This document shows, in pieces, positions 8,892 to 18,665 of a stretch of 47,427 nt of DNA. This DNA comes from Betaproteobacteria bacterium (GTDB taxonomy: Bacteria; Pseudomonadota; Gammaproteobacteria; Burkholderiales; Casimicrobiaceae): NCBI GenBank assembly GCA_029884335.1, contig JAOUIA010000025.1, positions 1-47,427 on the forward strand, given 5' to 3'. The stretch's first letter is position 1. Every line of letters begins with the position of its first letter. The notes beneath the pieces are model-generated. The model did no database searches. It worked only from the letters and a program-made list of their open reading frames with translations, and was not told where the DNA came from. The position numbers and the translations under genes were made by a program.

Positions 8892-9704
8892 CTACAGGTC
8901 GCGGGCGGCGGGGTCGAAGAAGCTCACGATCGCCTCGGCCTGCCCGGCGTGCATGTCCCGCCCGTTCACCCACGCGCAGCCGCACGCCTGAGCATGCCGC
9001 AGGATCGCGGTCGGCCCGTCGGCGATGATCACGTCGCCGACGAGGGTGTCGGGCGCGAGCGGACCGAGGTCGGCCGGCATCCCGTCGCCGGGCTTCATGC
9101 CGATCGTCGACGCGTTCACCACCATGTCGGCATCCGCGGGCGGCGCCGTCGCCTCGGCGAAGCGGCAGCCCGGGAAGGCGGGGCGCAGCCGCTGCGCCAG
9201 CGCCGCGGCGCGACCGGCCTGCGGATCGATCAGCGCGATCGACGCGACGCCGGCCTCGGCCAGCGCGCAGGCGATCGCGCTGCCCGCGCCTCCTGCGCCG
9301 AAGATCGCGACGCGACGCCCGGCGACGCGCTGGCCCTTGCGCTGCGCGGCGCGCACGAAGCCGGCTCCGTCGAACATGTCGCCGGTCCACGTGCCGTCCG
9401 CTTCGCGCCGCAGCGCGTTGAGCGCGCCGATGCACTGCGCGGTCGCGCCAAGGCGCGTGGCATGCGGCACGGCGCGGGCCTTGAAGGGTACGGTGATGAG
9501 CAGTCCGTCGAGATTGCCCAGCGCCTTGAGCGCCGGGAAGACCGTGTCGAACCGGTCCGGCGCAATCTGCGCGGGGAACATGATCGCGTTCGCTCCGCGC
9601 GTCGCGAACGCCTCGGTGAACACGCTCGGCGAGCGAACCTGCGCGATGGGATCGCCGACGATGGCGTACAGGCGCGTGGCGCCGTCGATGCGCACTGCGG
9701 TCAT
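8892..9704 (-). CDS. shikimate dehydrogenase-family oxidoreductase (AroE-like, catabolic context)
   Basis: 270 residues with the AroE two-domain layout. In the substrate domain the catalytic Lys75 (TVPFK), Asn96 (GALNAL) and Asp112 (GDMFDG) are present. The dinucleotide site GAGGAG is at about 136-141. The first serine of the substrate-carboxylate SxS motif is replaced by Val23 (AQVRSPS), which argues against plain shikimate as substrate and towards quinate/shikimate-like or other hydroxycyclic acids. The gene overlaps the CoA-transferase stop (ATGA) and sits in a catabolic operon, so it is unlikely to be the biosynthetic aroE. It would oxidise or reduce a hydroxyl or keto group on the pathway's ring or chain intermediate. 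Confidence 0.87.
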   Translation of the reverse strand: MTAVRIDGATRLYAIVGDPIAQVRSPSVFTEAFATRGANAIMFPAQIAPDRFDTVFPALKALGNLDGLLITVPFKARAVPHATRLGATAQCIGALNALRREADGTWTGDMFDGAGFVRAAQRKGQRVAGRRVAIFGAGGAGSAIACALAEAGVASIALIDPQAGRAAALAQRLRPAFPGCRFAEATAPPADADMVVNASTIGMKPGDGMPADLGPLAPDTLVGDVIIADGPTAILRHAQACGCAWVNGRDMHAGQAEAIVSFFDPAARDL

Positions 9705-11317
9705 GCCTTCTCCCTTCGGGCCGCGTGCCAGCGCGCGACGCGCGCCGAGCGATACCCTCGCGGCTTGGCGTGCACGTCGGCGGCCAGGCCCATCGTTCCG
9801 GGATCGAAGATGCGCGGGTCCATCGCGCGCAACTCGCGCGCGACGGCCGGACGGAAGCCCATGTGCGCGATCACGTCGCGTTCCGCGTCGAGGCCCGGGG
9901 CGATCTCGAAGAGCTCCAGCCCTTCGGCGCCGATCCGGAACACCGCGCGCTCGGTCACGAAGAGCACCTCCTGGGCGCGCTCCCGGCCGATGCGCGCGCT
10001 GTAGCAGATCTGCTCGAGCTTGGGCACGAACTTCCGGTGCCGCCCCTCCTTGCGGATGACGGTGCGGCCGCTCTCCCACGCGACGTCGAGGTCGCCGGCA
10101 GTGAGCGTCCCGCCGAAGACGACGCAGCGCGCGTTCTGGGCGATGTTGATGAACCCGCCCACGCCGATGATCCGGTCGCCGAAGCGACTCACGTTGACGT
10201 TGCCCTGCGCATCCACCTCGGCGAACGAGAGGAACGCGAGGTCGAGCCCGCCGCCGTCGTAGAAGTCGAACTGCGCCGGCTGCTCGATCATCGCGGCGAA
10301 GTTCTGCCCGCCGCCCGAGTCGCGCCCGGTGATCGGCGCGCCGCCGATGATCCCCTGCTCGTTCGTGAGGTAGACGTCGTCGAGCAGCCCTTCCTCGGCG
10401 GCGATCGTCGACAACCCGGTGGAAACGCCCGCCCCGAGGTTGCAGACCGCGCCGGGGTAGAGCTCCATCGCAGCGCGGCGCACGATCACCTTGCGCGGGC
10501 CGAAGGGCAGCGGCTTGATCGCGTCCAGCGGCACGCGCAGCTCGCCCGAGTAGCTCGGGTCGTACTCGGTGGCGTAGGTCTGCCGCTGCTGCGGCTCGAC
10601 CACGACGAAGTCGACGAGGATGCCGGGGATGCGAACGTCCTTGGGCGGCAGCGTGCCGCGCCGCGCCATGCGCTTCACCTGCACGACGACGATGCCGCCC
10701 ACGCGACGCGCGGCCTGTGCCATGGCCAGCATTTCGCCGAGCACGGCCTCGTGCTCCATCGTCACATTGCCGTCCTCGTCGGCTGTCGTTCCACGCAGGA
10801 AGGCAACGCTCACCGGAACCGGCCGGAAGAGCAGCCACTCCTCGCCGGCGAGGTTCACGACTTCGACGAAGTCCGGCGGCGTGCGTGGACTCTGACGCGA
10901 GCCCTGCTGCCTCGGATCGACGAACGAGTGCAGCCCCGTCTTCGTGATGAGCCCGGGCCGCCCGGCGGCCATGTCGCGCATGAGTTGCGAGAGCACTCCC
11001 TGCGGCAGCGTGTACGCCTCGATCTTGTCTTCCGCGGCGAGCCGCACGAGCCCCGGCGAATCGACGAGCGCGCTGGTGATCGCCCGCTTGAGCAGTCCCT
11101 CGTGCGCGAGGTGCGACGCGCCCAGCAGCGCGCGGTCGCCGACGCCCACCACGCTCACCGACGTCAGCCCGCGCGGCTGGCCCTCGGCGAGGAAGCGCCG
11201 CTCGACCGCCGCCAGCAGCGCCTCGGGCACCGAGTGTCCGCCGCCGGATCCGCTGATGAGGATCGCATCGCCGTCTTCGACCAGTCGGGCCGCTTCGTCC
11301 GCGGTGATCTTTTCCAT
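9701..11317 (-). CDS. family I CoA-transferase, fused alpha/beta subunits (acetate/3-oxoacid type)
   Basis: A 538-residue single-chain CoA-transferase. The N-terminal half holds the CoA-binding 'ISGSGGGHSVPE' segment; the C-terminal half holds the catalytic Glu320 in NEQGIIGG, which forms the glutamyl-CoA thioester in this family. It moves CoA between acyl-CoA and a carboxylic acid, so it is the likely activation step for the substrate imported by the ABC genes upstream. It starts 34 nt after the hydratase gene and overlaps the AroE-like start (ATGA). Acceptor acid unknown; relatives are annotated as acetate, propionate or 3-oxoacid transferases. Confidence 0.92.
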   Translation of the reverse strand: MEKITADEAARLVEDGDAILISGSGGGHSVPEALLAAVERRFLAEGQPRGLTSVSVVGVGDRALLGASHLAHEGLLKRAITSALVDSPGLVRLAAEDKIEAYTLPQGVLSQLMRDMAAGRPGLITKTGLHSFVDPRQQGSRQSPRTPPDFVEVVNLAGEEWLLFRPVPVSVAFLRGTTADEDGNVTMEHEAVLGEMLAMAQAARRVGGIVVVQVKRMARRGTLPPKDVRIPGILVDFVVVEPQQRQTYATEYDPSYSGELRVPLDAIKPLPFGPRKVIVRRAAMELYPGAVCNLGAGVSTGLSTIAAEEGLLDDVYLTNEQGIIGGAPITGRDSGGGQNFAAMIEQPAQFDFYDGGGLDLAFLSFAEVDAQGNVNVSRFGDRIIGVGGFINIAQNARCVVFGGTLTAGDLDVAWESGRTVIRKEGRHRKFVPKLEQICYSARIGRERAQEVLFVTERAVFRIGAEGLELFEIAPGLDAERDVIAHMGFRPAVARELRAMDPRIFDPGTMGLAADVHAKPRGYRSARVARWHAARREKA

Positions 11318-11351
11318 GTCGTTGCGTTCGCTCCGCTGTGCCCCGGGCCGC

Positions 11352-12137
11352 TCATCGTCCGAGGAAACCGGGCGCGCGCTTCGCGAAGAAAGCGGCCACG
11401 CCCTCGTGCAGGTCGTGCGAATCGAAGATCGCCTGCTGGGCCACGGTGGACCGCGACAGTGCGGCCTCCTGCGGGAGATCCTGCGCGAGGTCGACCAGAT
11501 CCTTCGCCAGCTTGTTGGAGAGCGGTCCGCGCGCGACGATCGTCGCCGCGAGCGCGCGCGCCGCGTCGAGCGCCGAGCCTTCGCTGGCGACGCGATTCAC
11601 GAGCCCCCACGCCAGCGCTACGTCGTCGGCGACCGTATCGCCGGTGAACAGCATCTCCTTCGCTCGCGCGGGTCCCACGAGTCGCGTGAGCCGAATCGAG
11701 CCGCTGCCCGCCAATCCCCCCAGTCGCGACTCCGTCAGGCCGAGCGCGACACCGCGACGAACGACGCGAAGATCGCACGCAAGTGCCAACTCCAGGCCGC
11801 CGCCGAGCGCCGGACCGTCGATGGCCGCGATCGTCGGCATGGGCAGGCCCGCGAGGTTGCGCAGCACCATGTCTTCGAACAGGATCTTGTGCTCGCTCGC
11901 GTCTGCGCGGAGGTGCGCGAACTCCCTGATGTCGCTGCCCGCGCAGAAGGCCCGCGCGGTTCCGCCGTGAAGGATCACGCAACGCACGTCCTGCCGCGCA
12001 GCGACCTCGCCCAGCGCGCGATGCAGCGCGCGCAGCAGCGACTTGTTCACGAGGTTGAGGGGACCGCTGCTGATGCCGATCTCGGCCACCGCTTCGCGGT
12101 GGCTCACCGTCACCGTTCCAGCTTCGTCGCGGGTCAC
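11352..12137 (-). CDS. enoyl-CoA hydratase/isomerase family protein
   Basis: 261 residues of the crotonase family. The first catalytic Glu is present in GGGLE and the second in 'LTESRLGG', where the usual QPE is replaced, so the active site differs from the two hydratases at 235-1793 and the substrate probably does too. The GTG start at 12137 overlaps the stop of the ABC ATPase (GTGA), a coupled start; no ATG gives a better fit. With MaoC upstream and the CoA-transferase downstream it forms the CoA-ester core of this operon. Hydratase, isomerase or hydrolase activity are all possible in the family. Confidence 0.88.
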   Translation of the reverse strand: MTRDEAGTVTVSHREAVAEIGISSGPLNLVNKSLLRALHRALGEVAARQDVRCVILHGGTARAFCAGSDIREFAHLRADASEHKILFEDMVLRNLAGLPMPTIAAIDGPALGGGLELALACDLRVVRRGVALGLTESRLGGLAGSGSIRLTRLVGPARAKEMLFTGDTVADDVALAWGLVNRVASEGSALDAARALAATIVARGPLSNKLAKDLVDLAQDLPQEAALSRSTVAQQAIFDSHDLHEGVAAFFAKRAPGFLGR

Positions 12138-12967
12138 GGCGCGACCCTCTCCGGCGCGTCGAGCCCGTGCAGCACGCCCATGCGCTCGAAGTGGCGATGG
12201 ATCCTGTCCACGTACGCGCTGAACTCCGGCGCATCGCCCAGCACGATCGGACGCGGGCGCGGGAGCTCGACGCGCAGCTCCTCGACAACCTCGCCGGGAC
12301 TCGGGCTCATCACCAGGACGCGGTCGGAAAGCCCCACGGCCTCCTCCACGCTGTGCGTGATGAAGAGCACCGTGGGCCGGCGACGGAGCCAAAGCGTCTC
12401 GAGGTCCATCCGGACCTGCAGGCGCGTCAGCGCGTCGAGCGCGCCGAACGGCTCGTCCATCAGCAGCACGGATGGGTCGTGCACGAGAGTGCGGATCAGC
12501 GAGACGCGCTGGCGCATCCCGCCCGACAGCTGGCGCGGGTACTTGTGCATCGCGTGGGTCAGCCGCAGCTGCTCGAAGAGCTCCTTCGCCCGCGCCTCCA
12601 CCTGCTTGCGCGGCAGGCCGCGGATGTCCGAGTGCAGCATCACGTTGTCGAAAGCCGTGCGGAACTCGAGAAGCAGGTGGTCCTGGAACGCGATGCCGAC
12701 GTCCGTGATCGGCCGGGTCACCGACGCCCCGCCGACCAGGATGTCGCCGTGCGAGCGCTTGAGCAGCCCGGCCACCATCAACATCAACGTGCTCTTGCCG
12801 CAGCCCGATGCGCCGACCACCGAGATGAACTCGCCGGCCGCGATGTCGACGGTGACCTCCTTCAGCGCGAGGAACGGGTGGTCTCCCTCCTCGTCGAACG
12901 TCTTCGAAACCTTGCGGATCGCGATGCCGGCGCCCGTCGGCGCCTGCGGCTGGGGCACGGCGCTCAT
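12134..12967 (-). CDS. ABC importer ATPase, nitrate/sulfonate/taurine type
   Basis: 277 residues of an SsuB/TauB-like ATPase. Walker A GASGCGKST spans residues 52-60, the Q-loop is 'AFQDHLLL', the signature LSGGMRQR starts near 147 and Walker B 'VLLMDEP' ends near 173. It energises the importer formed with the permease at 14572-15456 and the binding protein at 13502-14506. The three transport genes are interrupted by the MaoC gene, a sign that transport and catabolism evolved as one unit. Its ATG overlaps the MaoC stop and its own stop overlaps the next GTG. Confidence 0.95.
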   Translation of the reverse strand: MSAVPQPQAPTGAGIAIRKVSKTFDEEGDHPFLALKEVTVDIAAGEFISVVGASGCGKSTLMLMVAGLLKRSHGDILVGGASVTRPITDVGIAFQDHLLLEFRTAFDNVMLHSDIRGLPRKQVEARAKELFEQLRLTHAMHKYPRQLSGGMRQRVSLIRTLVHDPSVLLMDEPFGALDALTRLQVRMDLETLWLRRRPTVLFITHSVEEAVGLSDRVLVMSPSPGEVVEELRVELPRPRPIVLGDAPEFSAYVDRIHRHFERMGVLHGLDAPERVAP

Positions 12968-13488
12968 CCGCGCGGCCCCTCCGGAGCCCGTCCACCCGAA
13001 GCAGCCACCGCCGCGAGCGGCACCTTGGAGACCAGCAGCACCTTGCGTCCCCGCTGCACCTCGACCTCGTCCTGGTTGACCAGCGACACGTCGAACGTCG
13101 CGATGGCCTGCGTGGGACGCGAGCGGCTGTCGCGCAGCTCGGCGAGCCGGTAGTTCACGAAGAGCGTGTCGCCGATGAAGATGGGCCCGACGAACTTCCA
13201 GTCGGTGATGCCGAGAAAGGCGATCGCGGTCTCCCTGAGCTCGCCGGTCCGCGCCCACATGAGCCCGTGCGCGTAGGCGAGGCCAAGCATGCCCTGCGCG
13301 ACCCGGCGGCCGAACTGGCTGCTCTTCGCGTAGACGTCGCTGGTGTGAAGCTCCGAATAGTCGCCCGTGAGGCCGGAGAATCCCACCAGGTCGGCGTCGG
13401 TGATCGTGCGACCGGGGCTGCGGAAGGCCATCCCGACGAACAGGTCGTCGTAGCGGTAGCCCAGCCTCGGCCGCTCGCGTGCTGTCAC
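12964..13488 (-). CDS. MaoC-like (R)-enoyl-CoA hydratase
   Basis: 174 residues with a single hot-dog fold. The MaoC catalytic dyad is visible as Asp43 and His48 in GDYSELH, followed by the conserved 'RRVAQGMLGLAY'. It should hydrate an enoyl-CoA with R stereochemistry or, as in the C-terminal half of PaaZ, hydrolyse a ring such as oxepin-CoA. The neighbouring paa operon has only the aldehyde-dehydrogenase half of PaaZ (PaaN), so this gene is a candidate for the missing ring hydrolase; alternatively it acts only inside its own operon. It starts 13 nt after the binding-protein gene. Confidence 0.9.
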   Translation of the reverse strand: MTARERPRLGYRYDDLFVGMAFRSPGRTITDADLVGFSGLTGDYSELHTSDVYAKSSQFGRRVAQGMLGLAYAHGLMWARTGELRETAIAFLGITDWKFVGPIFIGDTLFVNYRLAELRDSRSRPTQAIATFDVSLVNQDEVEVQRGRKVLLVSKVPLAAVAASGGRAPEGPRG

Positions 13489-13501
13489 CTTGCCGCCCTC
13501 T

Positions 13502-14506
13502 TCAGCGCTTGCACGCCCGCATCTGCGCCGCGGGAGGCAGGTAGTCGTTGGTGTAGTAGCTCTTCGGGTCCTGCCCCTCCGGCAGCAGCTTCACCTCGGA
13601 GAGCAGCGCCTGCGTGCGCGTCCAGTGCGCGTCCTCGGCCTTGCCGATGTACTGCGCGCCGCCGCTGCAGAACAGAGGCGTGATCGCGGCGAGCTCGGCG
13701 GCGGCCACCTTCTCGTTGACGTCCGGGAACACCGCCTTCACGTGCTGGATCGTCTTCGCCGGGTTGTCGAGCGCGAAGCTCCACCCCTTGAGGCTCGCGG
13801 CGATGAAGCGGCGCAGCACGTCGGGGTTCTCCTTGATGAAGGCCTCGCTCGCGAAGATCGACGTGCTCACCGTCGGCACGCCGTAGTCGGCGAAGCGGTA
13901 GTTGTCGGTCTGCGCACCCTGCTGCTCCAGCTGGATCTGGTAGGCGTCCATCGAGCCCAGGATGGCGTCGACCTGGCCCTGCAGCAGCGACGGGACCATC
14001 GAGGTCGGCGGCATGTTGATCAGCGTCATGTCCGCTTCCTTGAGCCCGTTCGCCTTGAAGAACAGCGGCAGCATCGTCGTCTGCGACGAGCCGGACGGCA
14101 CCCCCACCTTCTTGCCCACGAGGTCCTTGGGCGAGCGGATGTTGGTCTTCTTGAGCGCCGAGACCTGGTTCGGGTTCGACTGGTAGACGGTCGAGACGAT
14201 CTTCATCGGCGCACCCTTCGCGATCAGCTGCGAAACCGTGACGGCGTCGGCGTAGGCGAGCTGCGAGCGGCCGCTGGCGACGAGCTGCGCCGTGTTGCCG
14301 GAGCCGTTGCCCTGCAGGACCGTGACGTCGAGCCCGGCGTCCTTGTAGTACCCCTCGCCGACGGCGGCGGCGAAACCGGCGTTGGCGCCGCCCGCGACCC
14401 AGTTGAGCTGGAACGTGAGCTTCGTCTGCGCCAGGGCGCCGGCGCTCAAGGTGAGCCCGGCGGCGAGGACGCCGAGGGTCGTCAGGTGTCGCATCGTTGC
14501 ACGCAT
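13502..14506 (-). CDS. periplasmic ABC substrate-binding protein, NMT1/THI5-like (SsuA/TauA type)
   Basis: 334 residues with a Sec signal (basic start, Leu/Ala core, cleavage after 'AGALAQ' near residue 26) and the NMT1/THI5 fold ('NWVAGGANAGFAAAVGEGYYKDAGLDV' region, residues ~35-60, and 'VGVPSGSSQTT'). Such proteins deliver aromatic or heterocyclic acids, sulfonates, pyrimidine precursors or nitrate to the importer. A good ribosome site, AGAGGAAAC, precedes the ATG. It is the second gene of the operon, 65 nt after the permease. The ligand cannot be assigned; the downstream CoA-transferase argues for a carboxylic acid. Confidence 0.92.
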   Translation of the reverse strand: MRATMRHLTTLGVLAAGLTLSAGALAQTKLTFQLNWVAGGANAGFAAAVGEGYYKDAGLDVTVLQGNGSGNTAQLVASGRSQLAYADAVTVSQLIAKGAPMKIVSTVYQSNPNQVSALKKTNIRSPKDLVGKKVGVPSGSSQTTMLPLFFKANGLKEADMTLINMPPTSMVPSLLQGQVDAILGSMDAYQIQLEQQGAQTDNYRFADYGVPTVSTSIFASEAFIKENPDVLRRFIAASLKGWSFALDNPAKTIQHVKAVFPDVNEKVAAAELAAITPLFCSGGAQYIGKAEDAHWTRTQALLSEVKLLPEGQDPKSYYTNDYLPPAAQMRACKR

Positions 14507-14571
14507 GGTGTTTCCTCTCGAGAAGGGTTGACGGGTGCGCCGCGGCCAGGGAACCCCGGCCCTGCCGCGGG

Positions 14572-15456
14572 CTAGCTGTTGTTGGCTCGTTGCCACGGCG
14601 TCATCGCCCACTCGCTGAACTCGACCGCGTAGTTGATGAGGATGCCGATGAAGGTGAGCACGACCAGCACCGCGAACGTGAGCTCGATGTCCATCGTGCT
14701 GGTCCCGCGCAGGAGCACGTAGCCAAGCCCCTTGTTCGCGCCGACGAACTCGGCCACGATCGCGGCGGTGGCGGCGATCGTCGCAGAGGTCTTGATGCCT
14801 GAGAAGATCACCGGCAGCGCGGCGGGCACGCGCAGGTAGCGGAAAGTTTGCCAGCGGGTCGCGCCCATCGACTGGGTGAGGTACAGCAAACGGGTGTCGA
14901 GGATCTGGAAGCCGCTGATGCTTGCGAGCAGCAACGGGAAGAACGTCATCAGGACGGTGAGCAGCACCTTGGATTCCATCCCGAAGCCGAGCCAGACGAG
15001 GAACAGCGGTGCCACGGCGATCTTGGGCACGAGCTGCAGCAGCATGATCGGCGGGTAGAGGATCTGCTTGGCGAACAGCGACAACGCGATCAGCAGCCCC
15101 AGCGGGATCGCGGTGACGACCGTGAGCCCGAAGCCGAGCAGGATCTCGGTGAGCGTCACCAGCGAGTGGTCCCAAAGCATCGGCGCATCCGCCACGACCC
15201 GGGAGAACACGGCGCCGGGGCCCGGCAGCAGATAGGCAGGAATGCTGAACAGCTTCACGGCGAGCGCCCAGAGGGCCACGATGGCCGCGAAGGTCAGCGG
15301 CGGAAGCAGGTTCCAGCCGATGCGGCGCAGCGTGCGGGCCGTCTTCGACCGCGGCCTGCGCCCGGACGCTTCGAACGACGGCGCCGGGAGCGGAGCCTCC
15401 CAGTTGCCGCGACGGTCGAGTCCGGGTGCGGAGTTCGACGTCAGGTTCGATGCCAT
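14572..15456 (-). CDS. ABC importer permease, SsuC/TauC type
   Basis: 294 residues with about six membrane helices and the permease EAA-like loop ('QSMGATRWQTFRYLRVPAAL', then 'IVAEFVGANKGLGYV'). A proline- and arginine-rich cytosolic N-terminus of about 50 residues precedes the first helix. The ATG at 15456 is preferred over in-frame Met codons upstream because it carries a strong GGAGGAGG ribosome site 7-8 nt away. It is the first gene of the eleven-gene operon; the 180-nt gap before it holds a plausible promoter. It forms the inner-membrane channel with the ATPase at 12134-12967. Confidence 0.93.
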   Translation of the reverse strand: MASNLTSNSAPGLDRRGNWEAPLPAPSFEASGRRPRSKTARTLRRIGWNLLPPLTFAAIVALWALAVKLFSIPAYLLPGPGAVFSRVVADAPMLWDHSLVTLTEILLGFGLTVVTAIPLGLLIALSLFAKQILYPPIMLLQLVPKIAVAPLFLVWLGFGMESKVLLTVLMTFFPLLLASISGFQILDTRLLYLTQSMGATRWQTFRYLRVPAALPVIFSGIKTSATIAATAAIVAEFVGANKGLGYVLLRGTSTMDIELTFAVLVVLTFIGILINYAVEFSEWAMTPWQRANNS

Positions 15457-15555
15457 CCCGCGCTCCTCCTCCATACCGCGCTTGGTCCCGCCCGGCGACT
15501 CGTCCCGCTCGCCGCTCCTGAGGGAGGCCAAGCTGGGACGCCGGTCAATGATTGA

Positions 15556-15584
15556 ATGCTATTCGATCTTGGGTCGATCCGCAA
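15556..15584 (-). promoter_or_regulatory. candidate sigma70 promoter and dyad upstream of the ABC/CoA operon
   Basis: In the 180-nt gap between paaJ and the permease gene, the minus strand carries TTGCGG (15584-15579), a 17-nt spacer, and TAGCAT (15561-15556), with a predicted start near 15549. Just downstream lies the perfect palindrome TCAATGATTGA (15545-15555), and ATCGAATAGCATTCAAT over the -10 region is an imperfect one, both suitable for a regulator such as the operon's own IclR protein. The boxes are imperfect and the call is tentative. Confidence 0.4.
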
Positions 15585-15636
15585 CGGCGACGCGGATGGC
15601 CAGCGAGCAGTACGTCCCAACCACCCCGCAACGCGC

Positions 15637-16845
<1,209 letters not shown>

Positions 16846-16858
16846 CGCAGTGCTCCGT

Positions 16859-18163
16859 TCACTTCGGCCGCTTGTCGACGACGCGCTTCGCCTTGCCGAC
16901 CGATCGCTCGATCGAGCCGGGCGCGGCGACCCTGACCTCGGCGCTGATGCCGATCAGCGACTTGATCAGCTGCTCCAGCCGCCGGCCCGCCTCCTCGCCC
17001 TCGGCGAAGCCCGAGTGCGGCGTGCGCTCGACGTGCACGGCGATCTCGTCGAGGTGCTTCGGCCGCGTCACCTCCAGCTGGTAGTGCGGCGCGAGCGAGC
17101 GCTCCTTGACGATCAGCTCCTCGATCTGCGTCGGGAACACGTTGACGCCGCGGATGATCAGCATGTCGTCCGAGCGGCCGGTGATCTTCTCGATGCGCCG
17201 CATCGACCGCGCGGTGGGCGGCAGCAGGCGCGTGAGGTCGCGCGTGCGGTAGCGGACGATCGGCAGCGCCTCCTTGGTGAGCGAGGTGAACACGAGCTCG
17301 CCCTTCTCGCCGGGCGGCAGCACGGCCCCGGTCTCGGGATGGACGATCTCCGGGTAGAAGTGGTCCTCCCAGATCGTGAGGCCGTCCTTCGTCTCGATGC
17401 ACTCCTGCCCCACGCCCGGGCCGATCACCTCGGAGAGCCCGTAGATGTCGATGGCGTCCATGTCCATCTTCGCCTCGATGGCCTCGCGCATCGCCGGCGT
17501 CCACGGCTCGGCGCCGAAGATGCCGATCTGCAGCGGACACTGCCGCGGGTCCTTGCCCTGCCGCTCGATCTCCTCGGCGATCGCCAGCATGTAGCTCGGC
17601 GTCACCATGATGACCTCGGGCTCGAAGTCGTAGATCAGCTGCACCTGCCGCTCGGTCATGCCACCGGACATCGGGATCACGGTGCAGCCGAGCCGCTCGG
17701 CGCCGTAGTGCGCGCCGAGGCCCCCGGTGAAGAGGCCGTAGCCGTACGCGACGTGCACGCGGTCGCCGGCGCGCGCGCCGGCGGCGCGGATCGAGCGCGC
17801 CATCACGTTCGCCCACATGTCGACGTCGTTGCGCGTGTAGCCGACCACCGTCGGCTTGCCGGTCGTGCCCGACGACGCGTGGATGCGCACCACCTGCTCG
17901 CGCGGCACGGCGAACATCGCAAACGGGTAGTTGTCGCGCAAGTCGGCCTTCGTCGTGAAGGGAAACTTCGCGAGGTCGGCGAGCGACTTGAGGTCGTCGG
18001 GGTGCACGCGCGCCGCGTCGAACTTGCGGCGGTAGTGCGCGACGTTGTCGTAGGCGTGCCTGAGCGACCACTTGAGGCGCGCGAGCTGCAGCGCCTCGAG
18101 CTCGTCGCGGCTGGCGCGCTCGATCGGCTCGAGGTCGCCGGGTGCGGGCTTCCTGACGGGCAT
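16859..18163 (-). CDS. paaK: phenylacetate-CoA ligase
   Basis: 434 residues of the adenylate-forming PaaK family. The ATP-binding P-loop is HASSGTTGKPT near residue 95, followed by 'YGYGLFTGGLGAHYGAERLG', 'IYGLSEVIGPGV' and the C-terminal 'RGVNVFPTQIEELI'. It activates phenylacetate to phenylacetyl-CoA with ATP in the cytosol, the entry step of the pathway. A GGAGGAGGAG ribosome site lies just before the ATG. It follows paaI by 43 nt and precedes paaJ by 13 nt. The family often has two PaaK copies; only one is seen here. Confidence 0.96.
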   Translation of the reverse strand: MPVRKPAPGDLEPIERASRDELEALQLARLKWSLRHAYDNVAHYRRKFDAARVHPDDLKSLADLAKFPFTTKADLRDNYPFAMFAVPREQVVRIHASSGTTGKPTVVGYTRNDVDMWANVMARSIRAAGARAGDRVHVAYGYGLFTGGLGAHYGAERLGCTVIPMSGGMTERQVQLIYDFEPEVIMVTPSYMLAIAEEIERQGKDPRQCPLQIGIFGAEPWTPAMREAIEAKMDMDAIDIYGLSEVIGPGVGQECIETKDGLTIWEDHFYPEIVHPETGAVLPPGEKGELVFTSLTKEALPIVRYRTRDLTRLLPPTARSMRRIEKITGRSDDMLIIRGVNVFPTQIEELIVKERSLAPHYQLEVTRPKHLDEIAVHVERTPHSGFAEGEEAGRRLEQLIKSLIGISAEVRVAAPGSIERSVGKAKRVVDKRPK

Positions 18164-18206
18164 CTTCTCCTCCTCCGAAACCGTCCCGGATGCGCTCCGG
18201 GACGCG

Positions 18207-18665
18207 TCACGCCTCCTCGATCACGTGCCCCTTGATCCGGTAGCTCTTGCCCCGGAACAGCGCGATCTTCTCGCCGCGTTGATTCGTCACTTCGATGTCG
18301 TACACGCCGGTGCGTCCGGACGCGCTGCGCTCGTGCGCGCGCGCATTGAGCTCGTCCCCCTCGCGCGCGGGCGCGATGAAGTCGATGCCGCAGCCCGAGG
18401 CCACCGTCACCAGGTTGTAGCTGTTGCAGGCGTAGGCGAACGTGCTGTCGGCCAGCGTGAAGATGAAGCCGCCGTGGCAGATCTCGTGGCCGTTCAGCAT
18501 GTCGCGGCGCACGCGCATCGCGAGGTGCGCGGTGCCCGGCCCGACGTCGACCAGGCGCATGCCCAGCGCCTGCGACGCGTGGTCGTTCGCCCACATGTGG
18601 TCGGCCACGCGGCGCGCCAGCGCCGCGGCTTCCATGGGGCTGCGAAACGGGTGGTGCTCACCCAT
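18207..18665 (-). CDS. paaI: hydroxyphenylacetyl-CoA thioesterase
   Basis: 152 residues with a hot-dog fold. The catalytic segment is HGGFIFTLADSTFAYACNSY, with the conserved Asp at the head of the helix. PaaI removes CoA from dead-end hydroxyphenylacetyl-CoA or ring-opened intermediates, protecting the cell's CoA pool. The ATG at 18665 overlaps the paaH stop by eight bases (ATGGGTGA), a coupled start; a second in-frame Met lies ten codons on but is less well placed. Confidence 0.94.
   Translation of the reverse strand: MGEHHPFRSPMEAAALARRVADHMWANDHASQALGMRLVDVGPGTAHLAMRVRRDMLNGHEICHGGFIFTLADSTFAYACNSYNLVTVASGCGIDFIAPAREGDELNARAHERSASGRTGVYDIEVTNQRGEKIALFRGKSYRIKGHVIEEA

Noticed and set aside
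8892-9704. Calling this gene the biosynthetic aroE
   Set aside because: It is embedded in a catabolic operon and lacks the first serine of the SxS substrate motif.
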